The notes: a model not told the origin generated them from the letters alone. 50,553 nt of DNA from Actinomycetota bacterium (GCA_013816245.1 JACDEU010000016.1:1-50553); one strand, 5' to 3'. Positions 24,062 to 32,914 are shown, counted from the stretch's first letter. A program made the numbers and translations.

Positions 24062-24514
24062 CTAGGAGCGGGGTGCGTAGCACTGGACAGACCGGCCGTT
24101 GGTCACGGTCGTGCTCGACCGCTGGAAGTGCCAGAGCTTCAGGAGCAGGAGAGGAATCGTAGGCGGGCAGATGGCGCCTCCCGTGTCACCGAGATCGCGC
24201 CAGCGGCCGCCGACCGGCCGCCTGAAGATTTCGGGTTGGTCCTGCGTGCCGAACCGCGGGACCGAGAAGACAGCGACCGCGTATTCCCGCCGCCCGTAGC
24301 TGCCGTAATAAGTACGCCCACGAAGAGGCCCGCGGATCGAGCTCGCGGTCAGGTTGGAGTGCGTTCGGATGAAAGCGGCACGCAGGGCTGCTTTCACCTT
24401 CGGTGTCGCGGCGAGGTTGCGTGCACCATCCGCGGTTTGGGCAGCAGGCACCGAAGCGAACGCGAGTGCAGCGGCGACTGCGGTCAGGATCGAGGTTCTC
24501 ATCTTCGGGTTCAT
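24062..24514 (-). CDS. Small secreted protein, function unknown
   Basis: 150 residues: signal peptide (RTSILTAVAAALAFASVPAA), then a domain with SSIRGPLRGRTYYGSYGRREY and AVFSVPRFGTQDQPEIFRR. Two late Cys (ICPPTIP and VQCYAPRS) could form a disulfide. Start ATG 24514; ATG 24502 is an alternative. It ends seven bases before the start of the frameshifted gene, on the same strand. Confidence 0.62.
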   Translation of the reverse strand: MNPKMRTSILTAVAAALAFASVPAAQTADGARNLAATPKVKAALRAAFIRTHSNLTASSIRGPLRGRTYYGSYGRREYAVAVFSVPRFGTQDQPEIFRRPVGGRWRDLGDTGGAICPPTIPLLLLKLWHFQRSSTTVTNGRSVQCYAPRS

Positions 24515-24790
24515 TGTCGCAGGAGATAACCCTGATCCATTACGGCTGGCCGAGCAATAGCCAGGGCAACGCGACCTCGATGGCTGTGTAAGCGAGCAGG
24601 GGCCGCCGATTGGGCGGTTGCGGTGACGCTCGCGCCGCGCCAGTGCTCGGGTCAGCGCGGTGCTTTCACCTCCGGCCAGGGGGTTCTGGCAATTCGCACC
24701 GCTCATGACTTCCTTCCTGTGGTTCTGCTGCTCAGCTTGCATCCCTCGGTACGGTTAGCCGTAAGAGCACGCGTACAGGGAGTCCGGCTA
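24515..24790. other. Gap without a recognisable gene
   Basis: About 276 bp between the secreted-protein gene and the first tRNA-Sec repeat. Frames here are short and of poor codon quality. I see nothing I can name. Confidence 0.5.
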
Positions 24791-24853
24791 GCGGAGCGGC
24801 ACAGGAGTCGAACCTGCCTAGCGCCGGGCTACGACGCCGTACTGGTTTTGAAG
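24791..24853 (-). repeat. Diverged copy of the tRNA-Sec 3' part (att-like site 1)
   Basis: The 63 bp match the 3' two-thirds of the tRNA-Sec gene at 43674-43765 from the anticodon loop to the acceptor end. Differences cluster in the variable arm, where GCGTTG/CAACGC becomes GCGTCG/CGGCGC, still able to pair. No 5' half is present. Most likely a displaced tRNA end left by an older integration. Confidence 0.75.
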
Positions 24854-25122
24854 ACGAACTCTCGAACGGCCGGATCTGATGGAGGGAAGCGGGCTTCGAG
24901 ACATTGCGAGAAGGGTGCGCGCCAGTCAGCGCGCCAGTCTCACGAAATCCTGTCCCGCCTAGCGCCATCGCCAGCCGACTGGATGGGATACGACGGTGCT
25001 TGGCATCAGCGCCAACTCGGCGACAACCAGCAGTTCACACTGGCCTAGCGCATCTAGCCCAAGAAGGAACTTGAAGTGGGAGGATGCATGTGCTTACTCG
25101 AGCGGTCGCCCAGTGAGGCCGT

Positions 25123-25311
25123 TCAGCCGTTCTTGTTCTTGAACGCTCGGATCGCTGCGCGAGCCTTCGCCAAGTTCAAGATGCCCTTGCACGCCGCGCT
25201 TTCCGTGGTACCGGTCGCCGGAGTAGGGCGAGCGCACGTCGAGCCAGTCGCCGGTCTCGATCCACCTCACCCCCCGACGAAGAGCTTCCGTTCGGTGGCG
25301 GTGGCAGCCAT
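25123..25311 (-). pseudogene. Aldehyde dehydrogenase N-terminal remnant joined to another gene's tail
   Basis: From ATG 25311 the minus strand reads MAATATERKLFVGG, meets TGA, and in the next frame continues RWIETGDWLDVRSPYSGDRY, the standard N-terminus of NAD-dependent aldehyde dehydrogenases. Homology stops after about 40 residues. The last part, GILNLAKARAAIRAFKNKNG then TGA, reads like the C-terminus of an unrelated protein. A frameshift plus a truncation point make this a dead fragment. Confidence 0.6.
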
Positions 25312-25322
25312 AGTGGAAGCCT

Positions 25323-26648
25323 ATGCCGCCGGAGACGCGTTACGCGAAGAGTGGTGACGTCAACATCGCCTACCAGGTGGTGGGTGACGGCCCGTTCGAT
25401 CTCGTCTATGTGCCCGGCTGGGTCTCGAACGTCGACCTGCTCTGGGAAAAGCCAAAACCGGCGCGCTTCCTCGAGCGGCTGGCCTCGTTCTCCCGGCTGA
25501 TCATGTTCGACAAGCGCGGGACTGGGATGTCCGATCGGGTGTCGACCGAGCGGCTGCCGACGCTCGAGCAGCGGATGGACGACGTGCGAGCCGTCCTGGA
25601 CGCAGTCGGGTCGGAGAACGCCGCGCTGCTCGGCCACTCGGAAGGCAGCGGCATGTCTCTCCTCTTCGCCGCAACCTATCCCGAGCGCTCGCGTGCGCTT
25701 GTCCTCGTCGGCGCGTTTGCCAAGCGGCTGCGCAGCGACGACTACCCGTGGGCGCCTTCCCGGGAGGAGCGGCTCGAGACGATCGAGGGGATCGAACGCG
25801 ACTGGGGCGCCGGCCTCGACATCACTTACGCGGCGCCGCACGAGGATCCGGCTCTGCTCGAGTGGTATTCGACCTACCTGCGGCGCAGCGCGAGCCCGGG
25901 AGCGGCGGCGGCGCTCCTACGCATGAACTCGGAGATCGACACGCGGCACATCCTTCCGACCATTCGCGTCCCGACCCTCGTCCTCACGCGGACCGGCGAC
26001 GGAGATGTCACGGTTGACGAGGGCCGCTGGCTCGCGTCGCAGATTCCCGACGCACGCTTCGTCGAGCTTCCGGGGGACGAGCATCTCCTCTGGGCAGGAG
26101 ACCAGGACGCCCTGCTCGCGGAGATCGAGGAGTTCCTGACCGGGACGCGGTCGGCACCGGACTACGACCGCGTGCTCTCGACTGTCCTGTTCACAGATAT
26201 CGTGGGCTCGACGGAGCGCGCACGCGAGCTCGGCGACCGCGGCTGGCATGACGTGCTCGACGAGCACCACGCACGTGTTCGCGGTGTGCTCGAGCAGTAC
26301 CGCGGCCGCGAGGTGGACACTGCCGGTGACGGGTTCTTCGCCAGCTTCGACGGGCCTGCCCGCGCCATTCGGGCCGCGTGCGCGATCCGTGAAGGCGTGC
26401 AGGCGCTCGGCATCGAAATCCGCGCAGGGCTCCACACAGGTGAGTGTGAGCTCATCCACGACAAGATCGGCGGGATCGCCGTGCACACTGGTGCTCGCGT
26501 CGCAGCAGCCGCGGACCCGGGCGAAGTGCTCGTCTCGAGCACCGTCAAGGATCTCGTCGCGGGATCGGGAATCGTCTTCGCCGACCGCGGCGAGCGTGAG
26601 CTCAAGGGCGTGGGTAGCTGGCGGCTCTACTCTGTTCTCGATGCCTGA
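25323..26648 (+). CDS. Alpha/beta hydrolase fused to a class III adenylate/guanylate cyclase
   Basis: 441 residues in two domains. Residues 1-275 form an alpha/beta hydrolase with nucleophile elbow LLGHSEGSGMS near 104 and a late GDEHLLWAGD His. Residues 285-441 form a class III cyclase catalytic domain: TVLFTDIVGSTERA with a metal Asp, VDTAGDGFFASFDGP with the second Asp, and RAGLHTGECE. The hydrolase may sense or cleave a ligand and tune cyclic nucleotide output. ATG 25323 gives the usual N-terminus MPPETRYAKSGDVNIAYQV. It lies in the stretch between tRNA-Sec repeats 1 and 2. Confidence 0.88.
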   Translation: MPPETRYAKSGDVNIAYQVVGDGPFDLVYVPGWVSNVDLLWEKPKPARFLERLASFSRLIMFDKRGTGMSDRVSTERLPTLEQRMDDVRAVLDAVGSENAALLGHSEGSGMSLLFAATYPERSRALVLVGAFAKRLRSDDYPWAPSREERLETIEGIERDWGAGLDITYAAPHEDPALLEWYSTYLRRSASPGAAAALLRMNSEIDTRHILPTIRVPTLVLTRTGDGDVTVDEGRWLASQIPDARFVELPGDEHLLWAGDQDALLAEIEEFLTGTRSAPDYDRVLSTVLFTDIVGSTERARELGDRGWHDVLDEHHARVRGVLEQYRGREVDTAGDGFFASFDGPARAIRAACAIREGVQALGIEIRAGLHTGECELIHDKIGGIAVHTGARVAAAADPGEVLVSSTVKDLVAGSGIVFADRGERELKGVGSWRLYSVLDA

Positions 26649-26751
26649 CGCGTTCATCATCGACGCCGTTCGCTTCCCGATCGAGAGGAAGAATGGTTCG
26701 CTGGCCTCGATCCGCGGTGACCGCGAATCGTCTCCAAGCGCCCGAGGATAA
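26641..26751 (+). pseudogene. Thiolase N-terminal fragment
   Basis: The ATG overlaps the end of the cyclase gene and gives MPDAFIIDAVRFPIERKNGS, close to the start of acetyl-CoA acetyltransferases (IIDAVRTPIGR... pattern). The likeness ends after about 28 residues and the frame stops at residue 36. A full thiolase has about 390 residues, so this is a remnant cut by deletion or recombination. Confidence 0.6.
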
Positions 26752-27000
26752 AAACGGCCAACGCCCAGGACGGTCCCGATGTCCACGCTCGTCGTGAGCA
26801 GCATGGACATGGACCCCGCCCCTGGGCGTGTGGGTTCGGGGTGGGACCTGCGTAGCAAGTAGTCCACTCGGCCGTGGGGCGCCTTCAACACGAACTCGCG
26901 CACGGCCAGACTGGTCGGGGTGGAGTGGCAAAGCGCGAGGTAACGGAGGCTAACATCGCGATTAGAGCCTGATTAGAGCGGCGCTCTATACTGCGGCGCG

Positions 27001-27840
27001 ATGCGGATGAAGCCCCGCCTCTACATTGGCTTCGCGGCGACTGCGGGCTTCTTTGCCCTCGCACTCGTTCCGCTCGCAGCTGCAAGCAGAACCGAGACGG
27101 CGCCGTTTCATTTGACCATTCCGTGGATGGGACCCGACGCTTCCTGTCCGCCGGGCTATTCGCCGACTACCGAATGTCATCCTCGTTCAGGCGGCCCAGT
27201 CGCGATACCAGGCTTCGGCTTCGTGACGCAGTCGTACGTCTTCGCACTCGAGTTTGAACCAGGACCTTCGTGTCCATTCGGCCTCCTGCGACCGTTGTCG
27301 TACCCCGCTCGGCTGACCGTGCAGGGCCGAGGCGAGATCTACGTTGCCGTATCCGCGTCTGACGTCTGCGCGGACGGTGCCGTCCCGCTGATTCACGTCG
27401 CGCAGACGTTCACGATCACCGGCGGTACGGGGGTATTTGCCAGTGCGTCCGGTACCGGTGTCGTCAGCCGTACCAACGTCCGATGCTGCCCAGGCTCCGG
27501 CACCGACAACTGGAACGGGACGATCACCTCACCCACCCTCACGCTCGACTTGACACCACCGACAATCACCGGCCCTAGCGACAAGGTCGTGCGCGCTCCG
27601 CGGTACAGGCTCGTGCACGTCTCGCGCCGGCAGACGAAGCGGGTTCGGGTGACGTACGTGCGCGTGAGGTACGACGTAACTGCGGTGGACGCCGTCGACG
27701 GAGAGGGCAAGGTCGACTGCAAGCCAACGTCGGGTAGCCGCTTCAGGGTCGGCCGTACGACGACCGTCAACTGTTCTGCGACAGACAAGAGCGCGAACAC
27801 CGCCACCGCACAGTTCACGGTCACCGTCCGCCGCGGCTGA
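27001..27840 (+). CDS. Secreted protein with C-terminal HYR-like domain
   Basis: 279 residues with a signal peptide (LYIGFAATAGFFALALVPLA). The middle is Cys-containing and unassigned (GGTGVFASASGTGVVSRTNV resembles allene-oxide-cyclase-like or lectin barrels by shape only). The C-terminal third, starting TPPTITGPSDKVVRA, is a HYR/Ig-type domain with VDAVDGEGKVDCKPTSGSRF and TTTVNCSATDKSANTATAQF. Probably surface or extracellular adhesion. It lies just left of att copy 2. Confidence 0.75.
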   Translation: MRMKPRLYIGFAATAGFFALALVPLAAASRTETAPFHLTIPWMGPDASCPPGYSPTTECHPRSGGPVAIPGFGFVTQSYVFALEFEPGPSCPFGLLRPLSYPARLTVQGRGEIYVAVSASDVCADGAVPLIHVAQTFTITGGTGVFASASGTGVVSRTNVRCCPGSGTDNWNGTITSPTLTLDLTPPTITGPSDKVVRAPRYRLVHVSRRQTKRVRVTYVRVRYDVTAVDAVDGEGKVDCKPTSGSRFRVGRTTTVNCSATDKSANTATAQFTVTVRRG

Positions 27841-27917
27841 CTCGGATCGGTGCAAAGTTCCGGTACAAAGTCGCCGCCCGAGGACACCGTCGAGGAGAAC
27901 GTTAAGGCCGTTTTGCC

Positions 27918-27982
27918 TAACGGAGCGGCACAGGAGTCGAACCTGCCTAGCGTTGGTTTACAACGCCGTACTGGTTTTGAAG
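27918..27982 (-). repeat. Exact copy of tRNA-Sec 3' part (att site at the left end of the element)
   Basis: These 65 bp are identical to 43671-43735, which covers tRNA-Sec from anticodon loop to 3' end. Flanks differ on both sides. The intact tRNA is at the other end, so this is the displaced original 3' end and marks the left boundary of an approximately 15.8-kb integrated element. Confidence 0.88.
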
Positions 27983-28245
27983 TCGAGCGCGGGTCGCTCG
28001 CTCGGGCGACTTTCGGCTTCCCTCCATGGGCTTCGATGACGCTCGATGGTGCTCGATGAGCTTCGTCGGGCAAAAGTCGGGCAAAGATTCCGCCGATCGC
28101 GATGCCCATAAAGGTGGACCTGGCTCAGACGATCGCGGCTTGATCGAAGCGCATAGCAACCGTCCGAGCGTGAGGCTGTCGAGGTCGAGATCTTCAAGTG
28201 ACCTTTTAGCTGGACCTTCACCCGACCTACACCCGACCTTTACCT

Positions 28246-28356
28246 GAGCGGGAACGCCTCGCAGATCTCATGATCGACCACAACGTCGGTGTATCCGACC
28301 GCGAGACTTATGCCGTGAAGCGAGTTGACAGCGACTACTTCGGCGACGACGCCTGA
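28246..28356 (+). pseudogene. C-terminal fragment of an Mrr-like restriction endonuclease
   Basis: The frame reads ERLADLMIDHNVGVSDRETY then AVKRVDSDYFGDDA and stop. The pattern LMIDHNxGVS...TYxxKRxDxDYF is the C-terminus of Mrr-type enzymes that cut methylated DNA. Nothing upstream encodes the nuclease domain. A remnant of a defence gene in the left end of the element. Confidence 0.6.
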
Positions 28357-28488
28357 CTGAACCCAGGGCCGGGCGGCGAGCTGAACGCTGCGAGGGTGCG
28401 GTCGACTTGGATCGGCCCCATCACCCCGAACTCGGGCGCGGCTATTGGCCTGCGGCGCCGAGCTGGCCGCGGGCGCGGAGAGACGGTC

Positions 28489-28938
28489 CTATTTTCGGAT
28501 CGCTGCCAGGGTCTGGAGTAGCTGGCTGCGTTCGTCGCCGAGCGCGCGGAAGGCTTTGGCCAGCCGCCGCTCGCCACTGCGCGTGAGGCGGATCGCGATT
28601 CCTCGTTGTCGCTGGCGGTCGAGCTCGCGCCGGACGAATCCCCGTTTCTCGGTTCTGAGCACCAATTCGGTCACGGTGCTCTTGCCGAGCTGGAGCCGCT
28701 CCTCGAGCTCAAGCAAGCCAGCCAAACCATTGCCAGCCCGGGCGGTCTTGATCATCAGCAGCAGCTGGTAGGAGCGCGGTGTCAGGCCGTGTGCGCGGGT
28801 GACGACCTCGCTTTGGCGCTGAAAGACCCGTAGCGCCTCACGCAGGAAGGCGGCATCTGCGTACATCTCGTCCACCGAAGCTTCAGCCGCGGCTTCACCT
28901 CGTGGGAACGGCTCGGGAGGTTTCGGTAGTGGAGTCAC
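28489..28938 (-). CDS. MarR-family transcriptional regulator
   Basis: 149 residues with the MarR winged helix: AHGLTPRSYQLLLMIKTA, LEERLQLGKSTVTELVLRTE and KRGFVRRELDRQRQRGIAIR, where the D-x-R-x-x-x-I wing is typical. It is divergent from the secreted Ig-like protein at 29012, with 73 bp between containing ACGA/TCGT-rich sequence, and may control it. Confidence 0.85.
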   Translation of the reverse strand: MTPLPKPPEPFPRGEAAAEASVDEMYADAAFLREALRVFQRQSEVVTRAHGLTPRSYQLLLMIKTARAGNGLAGLLELEERLQLGKSTVTELVLRTEKRGFVRRELDRQRQRGIAIRLTRSGERRLAKAFRALGDERSQLLQTLAAIRK

Positions 28939-29011
28939 GCGGTACGACTAACTTCGTCATACGACCATCGTCTTAGTACGAACTATACCACGCCCAAAAG
29001 GGGGAAACAGG

Positions 29012-30121
29012 ATGTTGCGTCAGGCAGGTAGGCACACACCAAAGGTACGGCGTTCGCTGGGATTACTCGTCCTGCTCGGCATGATCGCGACAGCGCTGGT
29101 CGCCGCGGCAGGTGGATCGGCGCGGTCGCAAAGCCCGCCGAAGAACAATGGTCAGCCGGTGGTCTCCGGGGCCGCTGTTCAGGGGAGCACGCTGACAACC
29201 TCGAATGGCAACTGGTCGGGGACGCCGCCGTTCACATACCGGTACCGCTGGCTGCGCTGTGACACGAGCGGCGGCGGCGTCAATGGCGTCAACTGCGCCA
29301 ACATTCCGGGCGAGACACGGAAGACGTACGTATTGACTGGCGCTGATGTTGGGCATCGGATCCGCTCGCGTGTGATCGCGACGAACACGGACGGAACCGC
29401 GAGCTTCAACTCGAACCCGACGAGCGTGGTCAAGGCCAACGCCGGCCCACCGAAGAACACGCAACCACCCACGATCTCGGGCACTCCGGCCGAGAACAAC
29501 ACCTTGACAGCGAACAAGGGCAGCTGGACGGGGGCCCCGTCGATCAGCTACACGTATCAGTGGCGCCGCTGCGACACGAACGGCGGCAGCTGCTCCTCGG
29601 TCAGCGGCGCGACCGCCAGCACCTACCTGCTCAAGTCCGTCGACGTCGGAACCACACTCCGCGTCCAGGTCACGGGCAAAAACGGTCAGGGCTCGGCCAC
29701 CGCAACCTCGGCGCCGACCGCCGTGATCACAAAAGCAAGCCCGGCCCCCGGCGCAGTCATCTCGATCAACGACGTCTCGCTACCGAACCGGCTGATCATC
29801 GACCAATACTCATTCCAACCCAACCGCCTCCGCAAGCACGGCCGCTTGTCCGTGCGCATCCACGTCTCCGACAGCCGCAACCACTCCGTCCAAGGCGCGC
29901 TCGTCTTCATCGAAGGAGTCCCACTCGGGCAGGTACTGCCAAGCCACGCCGAGCAGCCGACCGGGCCCGACGGCTACGCCAGCTTCAACCTGCGCGCCAG
30001 CTCCCGGCTGCAGTTCCGCGGCAGCAACCGATTCGCCTTCTTCCTCCGCGCCCGCAAAGCAGGCGAAAACCCCCTCGGCGGCGTCACCGCCCGCCGACTC
30101 GTCGCCGTCCGCCTCGGCTAG
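29012..30121 (+). CDS. Secreted protein with two Ig-like repeats
   Basis: 369 residues: signal peptide (SLGLLVLLGMIATALVAAAG), two tandem repeats at about 45-140 and 150-245 with the shared frame GNWSGTPPFTYRYRWLRCDT / GSWTGAPSISYTYQWRRCDT and a closing TYxLxxxDVGxxxRxxV, each with Cys pairs, then a C-terminal domain with LPNRLIIDQYSFQPNRLRKH, a calcium-free fibronectin-like appearance. GGGAAACAGG precedes ATG 29012. Probably surface adhesion cargo of the element. Confidence 0.8.
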   Translation: MLRQAGRHTPKVRRSLGLLVLLGMIATALVAAAGGSARSQSPPKNNGQPVVSGAAVQGSTLTTSNGNWSGTPPFTYRYRWLRCDTSGGGVNGVNCANIPGETRKTYVLTGADVGHRIRSRVIATNTDGTASFNSNPTSVVKANAGPPKNTQPPTISGTPAENNTLTANKGSWTGAPSISYTYQWRRCDTNGGSCSSVSGATASTYLLKSVDVGTTLRVQVTGKNGQGSATATSAPTAVITKASPAPGAVISINDVSLPNRLIIDQYSFQPNRLRKHGRLSVRIHVSDSRNHSVQGALVFIEGVPLGQVLPSHAEQPTGPDGYASFNLRASSRLQFRGSNRFAFFLRARKAGENPLGGVTARRLVAVRLG

Positions 30122-30166
30122 CCGCGACTCGCTAGCCGCGACTCGACGGGTCGTAACGCCTGGCTA

Positions 30167-30196
30167 AACGCCGCCAGCAAACCGGCTGGCGGCGTT
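30167..30196 (+). terminator. Strong hairpin after the Ig-like gene
   Basis: AACGCCGCCAGC and GCTGGCGGCGTT form a perfect 12-bp stem with a 6-nt loop, followed by GTAGGGTTTTC. It sits 46 bp past the stop at 30121. A 14-bp tandem repeat (GCTAGCCGCGACTC twice) lies between. Confidence 0.72.
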
Positions 30197-30300
30197 CGCG
30201 TAGGGTTTTCGAACCCCACGGGCCAACCTATGGAGCCACCAGTTCCGCCACGACACGTTCAGGTGCCGGATTCGAGGTCGTCGCGGCGATTTCGCGCGCT

Positions 30301-30500
30301 GTGCGTGACGGGAGGCTTGGCCCTAACGTCACGAAATGGGTGAGCGAGGAGCCGGAGGCGTTCCTTGCTCTACTGCCCGCAACGAACTCCGGCGCAAAGC
30401 TCGCCGATCTGTGCCGAGAGAAGCTCGGAGCAATCACTTTCCAGCGCGCGGCGATGATCGAGGGCGTCATGCGGGATGTCGTTCAGCGAGACCCTCCGTG
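30301..30500 (+). pseudogene. Fragment of an unrecognised protein
   Basis: The frame gives VTKWVSEEPEAFLALLPATN and then SGAKLADLCREKLGAITFQR, with protein-like composition, but there is no clear start signal and the quality fades before 30582. Likely part of a broken gene. Family unknown. Confidence 0.3.
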
Positions 30501-30764
30501 GCCGCGGCGCAGCTCCATCATGAGGAAGCAGCCGTCATGCTGGGCGGAGCCGATGCGCTCCGCGAAGGAACGGAAGCCGTAATGGAACCTGTTGGCCTCG
30601 CCCTTCACGAGGAAACGTTGTCGAGCCTCAGCAGGAACCTCCAAGCCGATCGCTTCGCTGCGGCGTGGAAGCACGGTCGGGGAATGTCCCTCGAGCAAGC
30701 CGTGGCGCACGCGTTTGAGTGCATCGACTCGATCCAACGAACCGAAAAGATCCCTTCGAACTAG
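30490..30764 (+). pseudogene. C-terminal remnant of a LuxR/cyclase-type TPR regulator
   Basis: The reading MLGGADALREGTEAVMEP and later FAAAWKHGRGMSLEQAVAHA matches the end of large ATPase-TPR LuxR or cyclase-associated regulators (GAADALRE... and FxxAWxxGRxMSLxEAV). The bulk of such a protein, normally 900 residues, is missing. Confidence 0.45.
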
Positions 30765-30982
30765 GTCGGTCAGGGGTGGCGAGCGACCGGAGCCACAGTC
30801 CATGACGGCACAAGAAGAAGCGCGACCGCGTTGGGTTCGCGCGTAGCTTGGGCGCAGAGCGTCGCGGCACGTACGCCGTTGTACCTCATGCGGCCTAGCG
30901 CCGCTCGGCGAGACGAATCTTGTACCGAACTTTGTACCGACCTCAGACGCCCGCTAGGTCGTCAAGTCGGAGCGCTCATCGC

Positions 30983-31180
30983 TTAGCTCGCTGCCACTAC
31001 TTGAAGCCGTCCGTGTCGAAGATGATTCTGGAGATCGTTGCGCTTGCTCGCGTTCGCCGCGGCGTCGAGTCCTGCCGCGAGCGAGACCGTTGCCACGCTG
31101 TAGGCAGCGACGCTCGTCGAACCTACCGATACGGCGACAGCTCCTGGGTTGAAAACATCGCAAGTGGTGATGCTGGCCAT
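30983..31180 (-). CDS. Small phage-element protein after the portal gene
   Basis: 65 residues beginning MASITTCDVFNPGAVAVSVG, with an excellent ribosome site (GGAAGGTGA) 7 bases before ATG 31180, so it is probably translated. No family recognised; in full phages a scaffold or capsid gene would stand here. The final 20 residues are basic and less convincing, perhaps after a frameshift. Confidence 0.5.
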   Translation of the reverse strand: MASITTCDVFNPGAVAVSVGSTSVAAYSVATVSLAAGLDAAANASKRNDLQNHLRHGRLQVVAAS

Positions 31181-31187
31181 GATTCGT

Positions 31188-32669
31188 TCACCTTCCTTTC
31201 TGTTTGGTCCAGAGACGATCGAGGACCTGGCGGTAGCGACCATTTTCTATGGCGACTCCGGTCTCCGGATCAGTCTCTTGGTCATAGGGCATTGTCGGAA
31301 GATCCTCTGCCGCCTTCAGCATTTGCTCGGGCGACTTCTGCGGCACGTTCAGACGTTCGAGCAAGCCGCGCTCGTCTACTGAAGCGAGCCGCTCCGGTGC
31401 GTTCTGCGAGAGCGCCTGAAGCAGTTGACGCGACGTCTCGACATCGTTGGCATCGAAGCCGTCCGCGGCGATCTCGCACGACGGAGCACTGTCGCCAAAG
31501 TTCGCCGCGATCAGTTGCGGGATCAGGTAGCGATTGATCGTCCAGTGGATCTCGGCGAGTAGCGTCGCCTGCGAATTCTCGAAGACGTCGCCGAGTGTCG
31601 AAGCGACGTTCCGAGACGATGTCCCGCCCGCCCCTTCAAAGAAGGCCTGCTCCGGAACGAGGACGGCGCGCAACTTGGCTACGTCTAGGTACTCGTTCGA
31701 CTCAGTCAACGCGGCGAAGTCCACTTCGGACTTCAACTGCGACAGCTCCCAGGCGCGCATGCCGATGACTCGATCACCTTCGAGGTTCGTCACCGCGTCA
31801 CCTGGTAGCGAGACGTTCGCGCCGCTGCGCAATCGCTCCGCTAGTCCGAGACCCTCGGCCGTGAAGTTGCGCCGACTGCCAGTCGCAGGATCGAGAGCCA
31901 CGTCGGACGGGTGATACGCGACGACGGGAGGATCCGCCCATCGCTCGAACGCGCGATCTCCCAACTGCCAGCGGTACCAGTAGCTCGACCAGTGTGGGTA
32001 CGCCGAAGCGAGACGCGAGCGGCCGTAGAGACTGCCGAACGCTGCATCCTTGTCATTCGTCGCCCAGAGCGCCCACTGCAGCGGGATCGACGGCTCGCCG
32101 CCGCCCGGCTCGAACGGAAAGCGCTGGCCGCTGCGCTTCGTGGTCGGGCCGTAGTCGATCCCGTCGAACGATCCATCGCTTGCAAAGTGAGGCGAGCACT
32201 TGCGCGGATCGAGCGGCGTGACCGGCTTCCAGACCAGCGCATCCGCGCTCGACGTCCAGACCGGCTTCTCGACATCGCCGTCCACGTATGACCAGCCGCG
32301 TGGATCACCTGAGCGCTCGAAGTTCTTCACCAGCGGTGCGAAGCCCCAGTCCAGAGATCCGCAGTACGCGAGGACGAAGCGACCATAGATCCGTCGAAGC
32401 GCGGCGTCGACGAACGCATTCTGACGCGCGCTCGCTCCGTCGACGTGCCAGGCTGCGCGACACAAAAACGCTTTGATATGCAGAAGTCCGAACGCGAGAA
32501 TCGGATCACCGCGCATCGCCGCGAGGTAGCGCAGTGGAATTCGCTCTGTCTGTGGAATCGAGCCGAGACTGTTACCGGCGCTGCGCCACTCGGACGTCGA
32601 ACTCATCGTGCTCGGACCCTTCGACTTCGGCAGGACGTCGAGCGGGCTTCTGTCATCGAAGTTCGGCAC
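31188..32669 (-). CDS. Phage portal protein (DUF935/Mu gp29-like)
   Basis: The portal is the ring through which DNA enters the capsid. 493 residues from GTG 32669: an N-terminal part with IPLRYLAAMRGDPILAFGLL, a middle with YWYRWQLGDRAFERWADPPV and a late EIHWTINRYLIPQLIAANFG, a pattern I associate with DUF935-type portals. The GTG is two bases after the previous stop. The frame upstream to 32789 is shadow. It is the last recognisable structural gene of the minus-strand packaging operon. Confidence 0.72.
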   Translation of the reverse strand: MPNFDDRSPLDVLPKSKGPSTMSSTSEWRSAGNSLGSIPQTERIPLRYLAAMRGDPILAFGLLHIKAFLCRAAWHVDGASARQNAFVDAALRRIYGRFVLAYCGSLDWGFAPLVKNFERSGDPRGWSYVDGDVEKPVWTSSADALVWKPVTPLDPRKCSPHFASDGSFDGIDYGPTTKRSGQRFPFEPGGGEPSIPLQWALWATNDKDAAFGSLYGRSRLASAYPHWSSYWYRWQLGDRAFERWADPPVVAYHPSDVALDPATGSRRNFTAEGLGLAERLRSGANVSLPGDAVTNLEGDRVIGMRAWELSQLKSEVDFAALTESNEYLDVAKLRAVLVPEQAFFEGAGGTSSRNVASTLGDVFENSQATLLAEIHWTINRYLIPQLIAANFGDSAPSCEIAADGFDANDVETSRQLLQALSQNAPERLASVDERGLLERLNVPQKSPEQMLKAAEDLPTMPYDQETDPETGVAIENGRYRQVLDRLWTKQKGR

Positions 32670-32671
32670 GG

Positions 32672-32914
32672 TTAGTTCGCCGGCTGTTCGCGAAGGATCC
32701 GCTCGCGGACGCGACTCTCTGCTTGGTTTTCGAGGATCTGAGCACGGACGCGCGCTTCGGTCTCTGCCTCTTTGTCTTCCTTCGCCCAACGCTTGTCGCG
32801 CGCGGAGATCGATGCTTCGATCTGCGGCCGCACTTCATCGTCGCTCTTCCATCGGGCCAGCCTTCTATCGTCTTCGGAGCGCTGACGTGCGCGAATGGTT
32901 TCACTGCTCGGCAT
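32672..32914 (-). CDS. Small charged coiled-coil protein in packaging operon
   Basis: 80 residues, almost all helix, with AKEDKEAETEARVRAQILEN and RVRERILREQPAN. No family recognised. ATG overlaps the stop of the upstream gene and the stop is 2 bp from the portal start. A scaffold-like or adaptor role is conceivable. Confidence 0.55.
   Translation of the reverse strand: MPSSETIRARQRSEDDRRLARWKSDDEVRPQIEASISARDKRWAKEDKEAETEARVRAQILENQAESRVRERILREQPAN

Noticed and set aside
24623-25048. 141-codon plus frame through the first tRNA-Sec repeat
   Set aside because: It translates tRNA-derived DNA; frames of this kind near tRNA repeats are artefacts.
25076-25357. Plus-strand frame opposite the aldehyde dehydrogenase remnant
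   Set aside because: The minus strand carries the recognisable remnant and the plus frame runs into the cyclase start.
30118-30145. 14-bp tandem duplication GCTAGCCGCGACTC
   Set aside because: Only two units after a stop codon; too little to call a meaningful repeat, though it is noted with the terminator.
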